Part shown: in pieces, positions 19,170 through 30,377 of the stretch
Layout of the letters: every line of letters begins with the position of its first letter
Position numbering within the stretch: position 1 is the first letter of the stretch
Source: Serpentinimonas maccroryi
Lineage (GTDB): Bacteria; Pseudomonadota; Gammaproteobacteria; Burkholderiales; Burkholderiaceae_C
Reading direction: 5' to 3'
NCBI RefSeq assembly: GCF_000828915.1
Contig: NZ_AP014569.1
Location: 1,302,001-1,366,000 of the forward strand
Length of the DNA: 64,000 bases
Position numbers and translations under genes: made by a program
Notes under the pieces: generated by a model
Told to the model about the DNA's origin: nothing
What the model saw: the letters and a program-made list of their open reading frames with translations, nothing else
Databases searched by the model: none

Positions 19170-20045
19170 ATGAGCGAAGCCACCGCCAGCACCCCCTACG
19201 GCACCTTGCCTGCCGCCTCGCCGCTGCCGCCGCGCAAGCCGGTGAGCCTGCCGCGCCTGCACGAGCTCCGCCAGCGCGGCGAAAAAATCACCATGCTCAC
19301 CGCCTACGACGCCACCTTTGCCGCAGTGGCTGACAGCGCCGGGGTCGAGTGCCTGCTGGTAGGCGACTCGCTCGGCATGGTCTGCCAGGGCCTGAGCAGC
19401 ACGGTCGGCGTGACGCTCGACACCATGTGCTACCACACCCAGAGCGTGACGCGCGGGCTGCGCCGGGTGCAGGGCACCGCTTGGGTGATAGGCGATTTGC
19501 CCTTTGGCAGCTACCAAGAGTCGCGCGAGCAAGCCATGCGCAGCGCCACAGCCCTGATGCACGCCGGCGCGCACATGGTCAAGCTCGAAGGCGGCGGCTG
19601 GACCACCGAGGTGGTGCGCTTTTTGGTCGAGCGCGGCATCCCGGTTTGCGCGCACTTGGGGCTGACGCCGCAAACCGTGCACGCCTTGGGCGGCTATCGG
19701 GTGCAAGGGCGCAGCGAAGCCGACGCCGAGCGCCTGCAGGGCCACGCCCGCGATCTGCAAGACGCCGGCGCCAGCATGCTGGTGCTGGAGATGGTGCCCG
19801 CCCACTTGGCCAGCGCCATCACGGCGCAACTGGCGCACTGCCACACCATCGGCATCGGCTCGGGCGCGGGCACCGCCGGCCAGGTGCTGGTGATGCACGA
19901 CATGCTGGGAGTGAACTTGGGCAAGCCGCCCAAGTTTGTACGCAACTTTATGGACGGGCAGCACAGCGTTGCGGCCGCCATGGCGGCCTACGTGCGCGCA
20001 GTCAAAGACGGCAGCTTCCCCGACCCCGCCTTGCACGCTTGGTGA
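19170..20045 (+). CDS. panB: 3-methyl-2-oxobutanoate hydroxymethyltransferase
   Basis: First committed step of pantothenate synthesis: adds a hydroxymethyl group from methylene-THF to 2-oxoisovalerate. The 291-residue protein shows [23 protein letters not shown], a KLEGG block and VLVMHDMLG. The ATG at 19170 leaves a short Pro/Ala-rich N-terminal extension. panC follows after 147 bp on the same strand, so the pair probably forms a pantothenate operon. Confidence 0.96.
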   Translation: MSEATASTPYGTLPAASPLPPRKPVSLPRLHELRQRGEKITMLTAYDATFAAVADSAGVECLLVGDSLGMVCQGLSSTVGVTLDTMCYHTQSVTRGLRRVQGTAWVIGDLPFGSYQESREQAMRSATALMHAGAHMVKLEGGGWTTEVVRFLVERGIPVCAHLGLTPQTVHALGGYRVQGRSEADAERLQGHARDLQDAGASMLVLEMVPAHLASAITAQLAHCHTIGIGSGAGTAGQVLVMHDMLGVNLGKPPKFVRNFMDGQHSVAAAMAAYVRAVKDGSFPDPALHAW

Positions 20046-22082
<2,037 letters not shown>

Positions 22083-22103
22083 GCCCAGCCTCAGCGCAGC
22101 GCT

Positions 22104-22574
22104 TTACTGCACCGTGGGGGCCGCAGCCGCAGTTGCCGCCTCGCCCTCGCGCGACAGTTGCTGCTCGTACATGCTCTGAAAATTGATCTCGGCCAGATGC
22201 ACCGGCGCAAAGCCGCCGCGCTGAATCAGGTCGGCCACGTTGCCGCGCAGGTAGGGGTAGATGATCTGCGGGCAGGCGATGCCCAAGATCGGGCCCATCT
22301 GCTCTTGGGGCAGGTGGCGCAGCTCAAAAATGCCAGCCTGCTTGGCCTCGACCAGATACAGGGTTTTGTCCTTGATCTTGGTCGTCACGGTGCAGGTCAC
22401 GGTGACTTCAAACACCCCTTCGGCCAAGGGCTCGGCGGCCACCCCGAGCTGGATGTCGAGCGCCGGCTGCTCTTGCTGCAGCAGGATGTTAGGCGAATTG
22501 GGTTGCTCGAGCGAGGCCTCTTTGAGGTAGACGCGCTGAATCTGAAACACCGGAACGGCAGGGGTATCGGACAT
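22104..22574 (-). CDS. secB: Protein-export chaperone SecB
   Basis: A 156-residue homotetrameric chaperone that keeps preproteins unfolded and hands them to SecA. It shows [25 protein letters not shown], and the [22 protein letters not shown] block conserved in SecB. The ATG at 22574 gives the standard N-terminus [10 protein letters not shown]. It lies in a minus-strand run rhodanese - grxC - secB - gpsA, the same order as in other Burkholderiales and enterobacteria. Confidence 0.96.
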   Translation of the reverse strand: MSDTPAVPVFQIQRVYLKEASLEQPNSPNILLQQEQPALDIQLGVAAEPLAEGVFEVTVTCTVTTKIKDKTLYLVEAKQAGIFELRHLPQEQMGPILGIACPQIIYPYLRGNVADLIQRGGFAPVHLAEINFQSMYEQQLSREGEAATAAAAPTVQ

Positions 22575-22661
22575 GATGGATCTCGTGGTGGAAAAACCCG
22601 CTGTACCTGTCGAGCCTGCAGCGGGCCAGTAAGACGCCCAAAGTGGGCAGACCAAGGACAA

Positions 22662-22916
22662 TTATCTCAGCAAGGGCAACAGCCCCCCGCGCGCATCAAG
22701 CGCGTGCAAGTCGTCGCAGCCGCCGATGTGCTGGCCGTCGATGAAAATCTGCGGCACGCTGCTGCGCCCGGCGCGCTCGGTCATGGCGGCGCGCAGGTCG
22801 GGCCGGCCATCGACCACGATCTCGTCCCACGCCTGCACCCCGCGCGCGCGCAGCAGCGCCTTGGCGCGGTGGCAAAAAGGGCAGTAATCGCTGCTGTAAA
22901 GGGTGATTTGGGCCAT
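22662..22916 (-). CDS. grxC: Glutaredoxin 3
   Basis: An 84-residue thiol-disulfide oxidoreductase with the active site CPFC ([12 protein letters not shown]), the cis-proline motif SVPQIFIDG and the glutathione-binding GGCDDL. The ATG at 22916 gives the canonical start [12 protein letters not shown]. It lies between a rhodanese gene and secB. Confidence 0.95.
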   Translation of the reverse strand: MAQITLYSSDYCPFCHRAKALLRARGVQAWDEIVVDGRPDLRAAMTERAGRSSVPQIFIDGQHIGGCDDLHALDARGGLLPLLR

Positions 22917-22938
22917 GTGCAAGCTCCCGGCAGCGCGT

Positions 22939-23364
22939 TCAGCCCTTGCCCGGCGGCCCTTTGTGCACCGGCAAGGCCGCCGCGCGCCAAGCTCCCATGC
23001 CGCCGGCCAGCGTGTGCACTTTCTCGAACCCGAGCTTTTTGGCCACACCCGCAGCGCGTTTGGAGCGGATGCCCGAGGCACACACCAGCAGCAGCGGCGT
23101 GGCTTTGTTCTTGATTGTTTGCGACAAGCGCTTTTCCAGCTCGTCCACCGGCACGTGCTTGGCCGAGCCGATGTGCCCGGCGGTGTATTCGTCGAGCGAG
23201 CAGACGTCGATCACCGCCGCTTTTTCGCGGTTGATGAGCTGCACCGCCTCGTTGGGCGTGAGGCTGCCGGCACCGCCGCCACCACTCAACATCGGCCACA
23301 ACAGCAGCGCCAGCGCCGTCACGGCAATCAGCACCAAAACCCAATTTTGCAAAATGAAATCCAC
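22939..23364 (-). CDS. Membrane-anchored rhodanese-like protein (YibN type)
   Basis: A 141-residue protein with one N-terminal membrane helix (about residues 6-24) and a rhodanese domain. The active-site cysteine is in [18 protein letters not shown] start at 23364 with GAGG about 8 nt upstream was chosen; no ATG precedes the helix, and the long overlapping ORF further upstream is antisense to gpmA. Such proteins next to grxC and secB are common; their sulfur acceptor is unknown. Confidence 0.85.
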   Translation of the reverse strand: MDFILQNWVLVLIAVTALALLLWPMLSGGGGAGSLTPNEAVQLINREKAAVIDVCSLDEYTAGHIGSAKHVPVDELEKRLSQTIKNKATPLLLVCASGIRSKRAAGVAKKLGFEKVHTLAGGMGAWRAAALPVHKGPPGKG

Positions 23365-23445
23365 GGCAATCCTCAAAACACAAGCAGCTGGTATTTTAGA
23401 ATCACATCTTCGTCTAGCCCGGCCCACACCCAAGAAATTCCCCCC

Positions 23446-24189
23446 ATGCACAAGCTCGTCCTGATCCGCCACGGCGAATCGACCTGGAACCTCGAAAACC
23501 GCTTCACCGGCTGGACCGACGTCGATCTCACCCCCACCGGCGTGGCGCAGGCGCTGGCGGCTGGGCAGCTGCTCAAGGCCGAGGGCTGGGAATTCGACCT
23601 TTGCCACACCAGCGTGCTCAAGCGCGCCATCCACACCCTGAACCACTGCCTCGACGCCATGGACCGCGCCTGGCTGCCGGTGCTCAAAGACTGGCGCCTC
23701 AACGAGCGCCACTACGGCGCCCTGCAAGGGCTCAACAAGGCCGAAACGGCGCGCCAGTACGGTGAAGCACAGGTGTTGCTGTGGCGGCGCAGCTACGACA
23801 CCCCGCCACCGCCACTGGCCGCCGACGACGTGCGCAGCGAGCGCACCGACCGCCGCTACACCGCCCTCGCAGCGCACCAAGTGCCCCTGACCGAATGCCT
23901 GAAAGACACGGTGGCGCGCATGGTGCCCTACTGGGAGCAGACGCTGGCGCCGGCCATTGCCAGCGGGCAGCGGGTGCTGGTGTCGGCGCACGGCAATTCG
24001 ATCCGCGCCCTGATCAAGCACCTAGACGGCGTATCCGACGCCGACATCGTGCAGCTCAACATCCCCAACGGCATCCCGCTGGTGTATGAGTTCGACGCCG
24101 CGCTGCGCCCGCTGCGGCGCTACTACCTAGGCGACGCCGCTGCGGCCGAAGCCGCAGCCGCCGCCGTGGCGCGCCAAAGCCGTGCCTGA
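23446..24189 (+). CDS. gpmA: 2,3-bisphosphoglycerate-dependent phosphoglycerate mutase
   Basis: Interconverts 3- and 2-phosphoglycerate in glycolysis and gluconeogenesis. The 247 residues match the family. The phosphohistidine motif [10 protein letters not shown], the [14 protein letters not shown]-like block ([10 protein letters not shown]) and [10 protein letters not shown] are visible. It diverges from the rhodanese gene. Confidence 0.96.
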   Translation: MHKLVLIRHGESTWNLENRFTGWTDVDLTPTGVAQALAAGQLLKAEGWEFDLCHTSVLKRAIHTLNHCLDAMDRAWLPVLKDWRLNERHYGALQGLNKAETARQYGEAQVLLWRRSYDTPPPPLAADDVRSERTDRRYTALAAHQVPLTECLKDTVARMVPYWEQTLAPAIASGQRVLVSAHGNSIRALIKHLDGVSDADIVQLNIPNGIPLVYEFDAALRPLRRYYLGDAAAAEAAAAAVARQSRA

Positions 24190-24318
24190 TCCGCGCTGGG
24201 CCCGGGCACTGCCCCACCCGGTGGCGGTAACGGTTTTTCCCGGGAACGCAATGCGCCCCCCACCCTCCAAGCGCTATAGTGCGCGTTGCGTTGCCCACTG
24301 CGGGCAGAGGTTGAGCAA

Positions 24319-25785
24319 ATGGGATACAAATTGAAAGTCGCGGGTTGGATCGCCGTCGGTGCCTTGGCCGGCGCCCTCACCACCATGCAGTTGCAGGCGG
24401 TGGCGCGCGGGGCCGTCACGCCACTGCCGTTGGAGCAGTTGCAGCAGTTGGCCGCCGTCTATGGCATCATCAAGAGCGATTTTGTCAAGCCGGTGGACGA
24501 CACCGAGCTCATCCACGACGCCATCTCGGGCATGGTCTCTGGGCTGGATCCGCACTCGCAATTTTTCGATCCCCAAGAATTCCGCGAATTCCGCGAAGGC
24601 ACCGCCGGCCGCTTCGTGGGCGTGGGCATCGAAATCTCGATGGAAGACGGGCTCGTCAAGGTGGTCTCGCCGATCGAAGGCTCGCCCGCCTTTCGCGCCG
24701 GCCTGATGGCCAACGACCTCATCAGCCAGATCGACGACACCCCGGTGCGCGGCATGACCATCGGTGAGGCGGTGCGGCGCATGCGCGGCGAGCCCAACAC
24801 CCAGGTGCGCCTGATGATCATGCGGCGCAGCGAAAACCGCAGCTTCAGCGTCACCATCACGCGCCAAGAGATTCGCACCCAGAGCGTGCGCAGCCGCATG
24901 ATCGAGCCCGGCTTCGCTTGGGTGCGGGTGTCGCAGTTCCAAGAGCGCACGATCGAAGACTTTGCGCGCCAAGTGCAGGCCCTGTACCAGCAAGACCCGC
25001 AGCTGCGCGGGCTGGTGCTCGACTTGCGCAACGACCCCGGCGGCCTGCTCGATGCGGCGGTCGCCATGTCGGCCGCCTTCCTGCCCGAAAACGTGGTGGT
25101 GGTCAGCACCAACGGCCAGTTGCCCGAGAGCCGCGCCACCTTCCGCGCCGCGCCGCGCTACTACCTGCGCAGCGGCCCCGACCACATCCAGCGCCTGACC
25201 GAGGCCACCCAAGGCCGCTTGCGCACCGTGCCGCTGGTGGTGCTGGTCAATGAAGGCTCGGCTTCGGCGAGCGAAATCGTGGCCGGGGCGCTGCAAGACC
25301 ACCGCCGCGCCACCATCATGGGCAGCCAGACCTTTGGCAAGGGCTCGGTGCAAACCGTGCGCCCGCTCGGTCCCGACACCGCCCTCAAGCTCACCACGGC
25401 GCACTACTTCAGTCCCAGCGGCCGCGCCATCCAAGACCGCGGCATCGTGCCCGACCTCTGGCTCTACGAGACCGCCGCCGGCGACGTGCTGGCGGCGCTG
25501 CGCCCGCGCCAAGCCGACATCAGCGCCGGCCACAACGGTGCCCCGGCGCGCGAACTCAGCGAAGAAGAACGAGCCCGCGAACGCCAGCGTGAGCAAGAGC
25601 GCGAAGCGGCGCGCCAGCGGCTCGAAGAGCAGCAGCGCCTCAACCCCGGTCAGCGCCTGCTGCCCGAGTTCGGCTCGGCCGAAGATTTCCAGCTGCGCCA
25701 AGCGCTCAACCACCTGCAGGGCCTGCCGGTGCAGGTGAGCCAGAGCGCACGCGAGCGCCCGGCCGCAGAGCGCAGCGCCAACTAA
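24319..25785 (+). CDS. C-terminal processing peptidase (S41 family, CtpA/Prc)
   Basis: A 488-residue periplasmic serine protease. An N-terminal membrane/signal helix (about residues 3-22) is followed by a PDZ domain with RFVGVGIEISMED and SPIEGSPAFRAG (about 95-180), then the S41 catalytic domain with the nucleophile in NEGSASASEIVAGAL and the general-base lysine in SQTFGKGSVQT. The C-terminus is a charged coiled-coil-like segment. It follows gpmA by 129 bp, an arrangement seen in other Burkholderiales. Confidence 0.94.
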   Translation: MGYKLKVAGWIAVGALAGALTTMQLQAVARGAVTPLPLEQLQQLAAVYGIIKSDFVKPVDDTELIHDAISGMVSGLDPHSQFFDPQEFREFREGTAGRFVGVGIEISMEDGLVKVVSPIEGSPAFRAGLMANDLISQIDDTPVRGMTIGEAVRRMRGEPNTQVRLMIMRRSENRSFSVTITRQEIRTQSVRSRMIEPGFAWVRVSQFQERTIEDFARQVQALYQQDPQLRGLVLDLRNDPGGLLDAAVAMSAAFLPENVVVVSTNGQLPESRATFRAAPRYYLRSGPDHIQRLTEATQGRLRTVPLVVLVNEGSASASEIVAGALQDHRRATIMGSQTFGKGSVQTVRPLGPDTALKLTTAHYFSPSGRAIQDRGIVPDLWLYETAAGDVLAALRPRQADISAGHNGAPARELSEEERARERQREQEREAARQRLEEQQRLNPGQRLLPEFGSAEDFQLRQALNHLQGLPVQVSQSARERPAAERSAN

Positions 25786-25797
25786 AAGCCACCCACT

Positions 25798-26595
25798 TTG
25801 TCCAACCCAACCGCCCTGCCCGATCTGAGCGACGCGCAGCTGCTGCGCTACTCGCGCCACATTTTGCTCGAGGAATTCGGCATCGCCGGGCAGCAGCGCT
25901 TGCTGGCGGCGCATGCCGTGGTGGTGGGGGCGGGTGGGCTGGGTTCGCCGGTGGCGCTGTATCTGGCGGCGGCTGGCGTTGGGCGCATCAGCCTGGTCGA
26001 TCACGACGCGGTCGATGGCACCAATCTGCAGCGCCAGATTGCCCACACGCAAGAGCGCATCGGCTGGCCCAAGGTGGAATCGGCGGCGCTGGCCATGCGC
26101 GCCATCAACCCCGAGCTGCGCATCGACACCTGGGCGCAGCGCGCTGAACCGGCCTTGCTCGATCAGCTGCTGTCATCGGCCGACGTGCTGCTCGATTGCA
26201 GCGACAACTTCGCCACCCGCCACACCCTCAACCGCGCCAGCGTGCGCCACCGGGTGCCGCTGGTCTCGGGCGCGGCGATCCGCTTCGACGGCCAATTGGC
26301 GGTGTACGACCCGCGCCAACCGGCCTCGCCCTGCTACGCCTGCGTGTTTCCCGAAGCCCAAGCCCCCGAAGAGACGCGCTGCGCCACGCTGGGCGTGCTG
26401 GCGCCGCTGGTCGGGCTGGTGGGCTCGATGCAGGCCGCCGAGGCGCTCAAGCTGCTGTCGGGCATGGGCTCGAACTTGGTGGGGCGCCTGCTGCTGCTCG
26501 ACGCCCTGCGCAGCGATTTTCAGCCGTTGCAGCTGGCGCGCGACCCCGCCTGCCCGGTTTGCGGGGCGGCTGCGGGGCGGCAGCGCGCAGCCTAG
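25798..26595 (+). CDS. moeB: ThiF/MoeB/HesA-family sulfur-carrier adenylyltransferase
   Basis: Adenylates the C-terminal Gly-Gly of a small sulfur carrier (MoaD or ThiS) with ATP. The 265 residues carry the nucleotide motif VVGAGGLGSP, SLVDHDAVDGTNLQRQ, the CSDNFATRHTLN block and two zinc CxxC motifs, CYAC and CPVC. The start is a TTG 12 nt after ctpA; no ATG lies before the conserved RYSRHILLEEFG block. MoeB or ThiF cannot be separated by sequence alone; the symbol is the family default. Confidence 0.88.
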   Translation: MSNPTALPDLSDAQLLRYSRHILLEEFGIAGQQRLLAAHAVVVGAGGLGSPVALYLAAAGVGRISLVDHDAVDGTNLQRQIAHTQERIGWPKVESAALAMRAINPELRIDTWAQRAEPALLDQLLSSADVLLDCSDNFATRHTLNRASVRHRVPLVSGAAIRFDGQLAVYDPRQPASPCYACVFPEAQAPEETRCATLGVLAPLVGLVGSMQAAEALKLLSGMGSNLVGRLLLLDALRSDFQPLQLARDPACPVCGAAAGRQRAA

Positions 26596-26602
26596 GCCTG
26601 CA

Positions 26603-27028
26603 TCAAGCCCGGCCGATGATGCAGGCCGTGGCCATGAGCTCTTCGAGCAGCGCCAGCGACACCCGGCCCGACATGCCGTAGGGGTTGAATTCGGGTTTTT
26701 CGCAGTACTTGAGCACCACCGAGGTGTTAAGCCGGCTCAGCTTCACCTGCCCCATGGTCCAACCGCCAAAGCGGCGCTCGGATATTTCTTCGTAGTGCAG
26801 CAACTCGACGTCGGTGTGGCGCGCATCGGCCACGATCTGGCGATACAGCCGATTCACAGCCTCCCGCCCGCCCTCGATGGCTTGTACGTAAATGCCGCCG
26901 CCATAACACAAGATGCCGGTGATGCCGTTTTGCAGGTTGTGTTGGCGCGCAGTGGCCATAATCGACTCGATCGAGGCCTCGAGGTCGCGCTCGCAAGCGC
27001 GGCTGACGTAGAGCAGGCGCACCAGCAT
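26603..27028 (-). CDS. BLUF-domain blue-light sensor protein
   Basis: A 141-residue stand-alone BLUF protein that should bind FAD and sense blue light. Key residues are present: Y7, N31 and Q49 of the flavin hydrogen-bond network, plus W90 and M92 in GWTMG. There is no fused output domain, so it must act through a partner protein. Its ATG abuts the folE stop (TAAATG), so it is translationally coupled to GTP cyclohydrolase I. It converges on moeB with a 7-nt gap. The function downstream of light is unknown. Confidence 0.93.
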   Translation of the reverse strand: MLVRLLYVSRACERDLEASIESIMATARQHNLQNGITGILCYGGGIYVQAIEGGREAVNRLYRQIVADARHTDVELLHYEEISERRFGGWTMGQVKLSRLNTSVVLKYCEKPEFNPYGMSGRVSLALLEELMATACIIGRA

Positions 27029-27754
27029 TTATTTACCCCTGGAAATGAGCGACAAAAATTCGCGCCGCAAGTTGCTGTCTTTTAAAAACACGCCGCGCAT
27101 GACCGAGTTGATCATGCGGCTGTCCATGTCCTTGACGCCGCGCCAAGCCATGCAGTAGTGGCTGGCTTCCATCACGATCGCCAAGCCATCGGGCTGGGTT
27201 TTGTCTTGGATCAGGTCGGCCAGTTGCACCACGGCTTCTTCTTGGATTTGCGGCCGCCCCATGACCCATTCGGCCAAGCGGGCGTATTTGGACAGGCCAA
27301 TGACGTTGGTGTGCTCGTTGGGCAAGACCCCGATCCAGATTTGGCCGATCACTGGGCACAGGTGATGGCTGCAGGCGCTGCGCACGGTGATTGGGCCCAC
27401 GATCATGAGCTCGTTGAGGTGCTCGGCGTTGGGGAATTCGGTGATCGCCGGGGCGTGCACGTAGCGCCCGGCAAACACCTCTTTGAGGTACATCTTGGCC
27501 ACGCGGCGCGCGGTTTGGTCGGTGTTGTGGTCGTGCGCGGTGTCGATCACCATGCTGTCGAGCACGGCCTGCATTTTGCCGGTCACTTCATCGAGCAGGG
27601 CCTCGAGTTCGCCAGGCCGCACAAAGTCGGCGATGTTGTCGTTGGCGTGAAAGCGCTTGCGCGCCGCCTGCAAGCGCTGGCGAATCACAACCGACATCGG
27701 TTGACCCGCTTCGCTCTCGGCCGCAGGGGTGGGGGTGGGGGCTTGCATCAGCAT
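27029..27754 (-). CDS. folE: GTP cyclohydrolase I
   Basis: Converts GTP to dihydroneopterin triphosphate, the first step of folate and pterin synthesis. From ATG 27754 it has 241 residues; conserved blocks are CSHHLCPVIGQ with zinc ligands, GLSKYARLAEW and the C-terminal SRMINSVMRGVF. An N-terminal stretch of about 20 residues before MSVVIRQRL is not conserved. AGGA lies 8 nt before the chosen ATG; ATG 27763 is the alternative. It is immediately followed by the BLUF gene. Confidence 0.95.
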   Translation of the reverse strand: MLMQAPTPTPAAESEAGQPMSVVIRQRLQAARKRFHANDNIADFVRPGELEALLDEVTGKMQAVLDSMVIDTAHDHNTDQTARRVAKMYLKEVFAGRYVHAPAITEFPNAEHLNELMIVGPITVRSACSHHLCPVIGQIWIGVLPNEHTNVIGLSKYARLAEWVMGRPQIQEEAVVQLADLIQDKTQPDGLAIVMEASHYCMAWRGVKDMDSRMINSVMRGVFLKDSNLRREFLSLISRGK

Positions 27755-27779
27755 GGGCCGCATCCTATCAGCTTCAAAC

Positions 27780-29015
27780 CTAGTAGCGGTAGCCACCCAA
27801 ATAAAGCAAGGCGCGCATAAGGCCAAACGCCACCCGGTCCAGCAGCCGCTGCTGCCACGGGCGGTTGGCCAGTCGCACCGCATCGACGCGCTCGCCCGCG
27901 TGCGCCATCAGATCGGCCAAGCGCTCGCGCAGCAAGCTGGCAAAGGCCGCGTCGCGCGTGACCACATTGGCCTCGCGCGTGAGCAGCAGGCTGACCGGGT
28001 CGAGGTTGGTCGAGCCCACCGTGGCCCAGCGCTGGTCCACCACCGCCACCTTGGCGTGCAAGGAACTGGGCGCGTACTCAAAAATCTCGATCCCGGCCGC
28101 CAGCAACTGGTGATAGACCGGGCGCGCCGCGTGGTATTGCAAAAAACGCTCGTACTTGCCGTGCAGCAGCAGCCGCACCCGCACCCCGCGCTGGGCTGCG
28201 CGCACCAGCGCCCGGCGCAGCCGCCGCCCGGGAATGAAGTAGGCGTTGGCGATCACGATCTCGGTGCGCGCCTGCTCGATCGCGGCCAGATAGGCGCGTT
28301 CGATGTCGTGCCGGTTGCGCACGTTGTCGCGCAGCAAAAACGCCGCCGCGGCCCCCTGCACCGTCTGCTCCAGCTGCGGTTGCTCGGGATGCACCGGGTG
28401 CTCCCACCACGGCCAAGGCTCGGGTTGGGGCAAGCCCGAGCGCAGCGCCTGCCAGGCGGCCCGAAACGCACGCTGGCGCGCCGCGCTCAGCGCCTGCAGC
28501 CGCCACCAGAGCTGCTCCATCGCCTCTTGCATATCGTCCAGCAACGGCCCGCTGACCTGCAGCGCGTAGTCGAGCCTGGGGGCGCTCAGGCGCCCGAGCA
28601 GCACGTCGTCGCGGTCGTCGATCAGGTTGATGCCACCGCAAAAACCCAGCACACCATCGACAATGCACAGCTTGCGGTGCAGGCGGCGCCAGTTGCGCGG
28701 CAGCAGCAACCCAATGGGCCCCAAGGGTCGATAAACCCGCCACTGCACCCCGGCCGCTTCGAGCCGGGCGCGCCACTCGGCCGGTGGCTTGGGCGTGCCA
28801 AAGGCGTCGGTCACCAGCCGCACCGTGACCCCGCGCTGCGCCGCGCGCTCGAGCGCCTGCGCCACCTGCAGCGCATCGTGCGCAAACTCAAAGATATAGG
28901 TTTCCACGTGCACCAGGTGCTGCGCACGGTCGATGGCCTGCGCCATGGCCGCAAACAGCGCTGCACCGCCTTCGAGCAGGCGCAGCCGGTGACCGGCGCG
29001 CAAGGGGTGCTTCAT
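27780..29015 (-). CDS. clsB: Cardiolipin synthase B-like phospholipase D family protein
   Basis: A 411-residue protein with two PLD domains, each holding an HKD motif: HRKLCIVD (about residue 110) with GGINLID, and HAKVAVVD (about residue 317) with GSTNLDPVS. Length and layout fit ClsB (YbhO type), which makes cardiolipin from phosphatidylglycerol and phosphatidylethanolamine, acting at the inner membrane. Its ATG overlaps the stop of the upstream EEP-family gene (ATGA), the same pairing as ybhP-ybhO, which strengthens the call. Confidence 0.92.
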   Translation of the reverse strand: MKHPLRAGHRLRLLEGGAALFAAMAQAIDRAQHLVHVETYIFEFAHDALQVAQALERAAQRGVTVRLVTDAFGTPKPPAEWRARLEAAGVQWRVYRPLGPIGLLLPRNWRRLHRKLCIVDGVLGFCGGINLIDDRDDVLLGRLSAPRLDYALQVSGPLLDDMQEAMEQLWWRLQALSAARQRAFRAAWQALRSGLPQPEPWPWWEHPVHPEQPQLEQTVQGAAAAFLLRDNVRNRHDIERAYLAAIEQARTEIVIANAYFIPGRRLRRALVRAAQRGVRVRLLLHGKYERFLQYHAARPVYHQLLAAGIEIFEYAPSSLHAKVAVVDQRWATVGSTNLDPVSLLLTREANVVTRDAAFASLLRERLADLMAHAGERVDAVRLANRPWQQRLLDRVAFGLMRALLYLGGYRY

Positions 29016-29743
29016 GGCCAGCCCAGTTCGGCAATCAGCGGCAGGTGGTCCGACATGCTGCGCCAGGCCTTGCCGTGCGGCACCTGCGCGTGCAGCAGGC
29101 GCAGGCCGCGCACATACACCCGGTCCAGGTACAGCAGCGGCAGCCGGGCCGGGAAGGTGGGCAGGCGGATGTCCTCGAAGGTGTGCAGGCCCAACAGCGC
29201 CATGGGCTTGTGCAGGCGCTGGTCCCAGTCGTTGAAGTCGCCCGCCACCACCAGCGCCTCGTGGTCTGGCACGTGCTGCTGCACAAAGCGCCCCAGCGCC
29301 TGCACCTGGCGCGCGCGGCTGGCCGGGATCAGGCTCAGGTGCACCACCACCACATGCACCGGGCGCTGCTGCACCTGCAGCGTGACGTGCAGCATGCCGC
29401 GGCGCTCGAAGCGCAGGTCGGTCACGTCGTGGTGGCCGTGGCCCAGCACCGGCCAGCGGCTTAACAGCGCGTTGCCGTGCTCGCCGTGGCGCGTGATCAC
29501 GTTGCTGCGGTAAACGGCCTCGTAGCCCTCGGGCGCCAAAAAGTTGGCTTGGTCGCCCGCGGGCCAATGGGCAAAGGCGCGCTGCATCTTGCGGTTGACG
29601 CCGCGCACCTCTTGCAGGCAGACCAGATCGGCGTCGAACTGCTCGACCGCGTGCACCAGGTTGTGGATTTCGAGCCGGCGCGCCGGGCCTAGGCCTTGTA
29701 CGCCCTTGTGGATGTTGTAGGTGGCAACGCGCAGCGAATTCAT
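29012..29743 (-). CDS. Endonuclease/exonuclease/phosphatase-family protein (YbhP type)
   Basis: A 243-residue EEP-fold phosphohydrolase. Catalytic blocks are TYNIHKGVQG, CLQEVRG, GDFNDWD and SDHLPLIAE. The ATG at 29743 gives the normal start MNSLRVATYNIHKG. It overlaps clsB by 4 nt. Family members cut nucleic acids or phospholipid-like phosphodiesters; pairing with cardiolipin synthase hints at lipid metabolism, but the substrate is not known. Confidence 0.9.
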   Translation of the reverse strand: MNSLRVATYNIHKGVQGLGPARRLEIHNLVHAVEQFDADLVCLQEVRGVNRKMQRAFAHWPAGDQANFLAPEGYEAVYRSNVITRHGEHGNALLSRWPVLGHGHHDVTDLRFERRGMLHVTLQVQQRPVHVVVVHLSLIPASRARQVQALGRFVQQHVPDHEALVVAGDFNDWDQRLHKPMALLGLHTFEDIRLPTFPARLPLLYLDRVYVRGLRLLHAQVPHGKAWRSMSDHLPLIAELGWP

Positions 29744-29806
29744 GCCCCAATCATGCCAGCAAAGCGCGCCTGTGCAGAGGGGTGACTGGCCATCGGCCAA
29801 GCCAGG

Positions 29807-30129
29807 CTAGGCGTCCGCGCCCCACTCCACATCTTGATAAACCTCATCGACGCCGAGTTCGGCCTCGAGGCAGTCCACCGCCAGCGTCTGGCCTGCTGCG
29901 TAGTGCGCGGGCAGCCAGCCTTGGGTGCGCCTGTAAACCGCGGCTTGCGGCGTGCCGCCGGGGTCAGGGCCACCGCCAGGGCATTTACGATCAGGTTATG
30001 CCGGTCGGTGGCGCCCACCATGGCATAGACTTGGCCGTCGATGTGCTCGTGGCGCCACTCGCTCTGGCGCTCGCCCGCCAGGTAATCTTCGGGGCTGATG
30101 TGCGGCTTGCGGGCGGGCAGAGGGGGCAT
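29807..30129 (-). pseudogene. Uma2-family putative restriction endonuclease, internally deleted relic
   Basis: The 5' part encodes a good Uma2 N-terminus (about 58 residues, HISPEDYLAGE to LTPAARRK). The reading then shifts frame: in the next frame the DNA encodes a typical Uma2 C-terminus, with GWLPAHYAAGQTLAVD and DEVYQDVEWGADA, stopping at 29807. The catalytic middle (normally about 80-90 residues) is missing. A deletion with frameshift has removed the active site, so the gene is dead. Confidence 0.82.
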
Positions 30130-30377
30130 GGCACGGGGCTCCTGGGGCGGTGGCGGGGTCGAGCGGATGCGGGTCGAGCGGTGGCAGATTCAAATTCTGG
30201 CTACAAGCTGCGCAGGGCGCAAGAATATTTGCAATTGCGCACTCAAGTTTACGCGCTCACACCCGAAAACCTACATAACGGACTTGCACAAGGGTTCGTC
30301 GTCAAGCCAGCATGGGGTTGGTTTTGACCCTCCGGCCCAGCCGGGGTGATTCGTAACTGCTTCCTAGGAGCTGCATC

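Noticed and set aside
30180-30205. T-arm-like sequence CAGATTCAAATTCTG upstream of the first flagellin
   Set aside because: It looks like a tRNA T-loop, but no acceptor stem, D-arm or anticodon arm can be built around it.
30130-30377. Sigma-28 or sigma-54 promoter for the first flagellin
   Set aside because: No convincing TAAA-N15-GCCGATAA or GG-N10-GC match was found; only the AGGAG ribosome site is clear.
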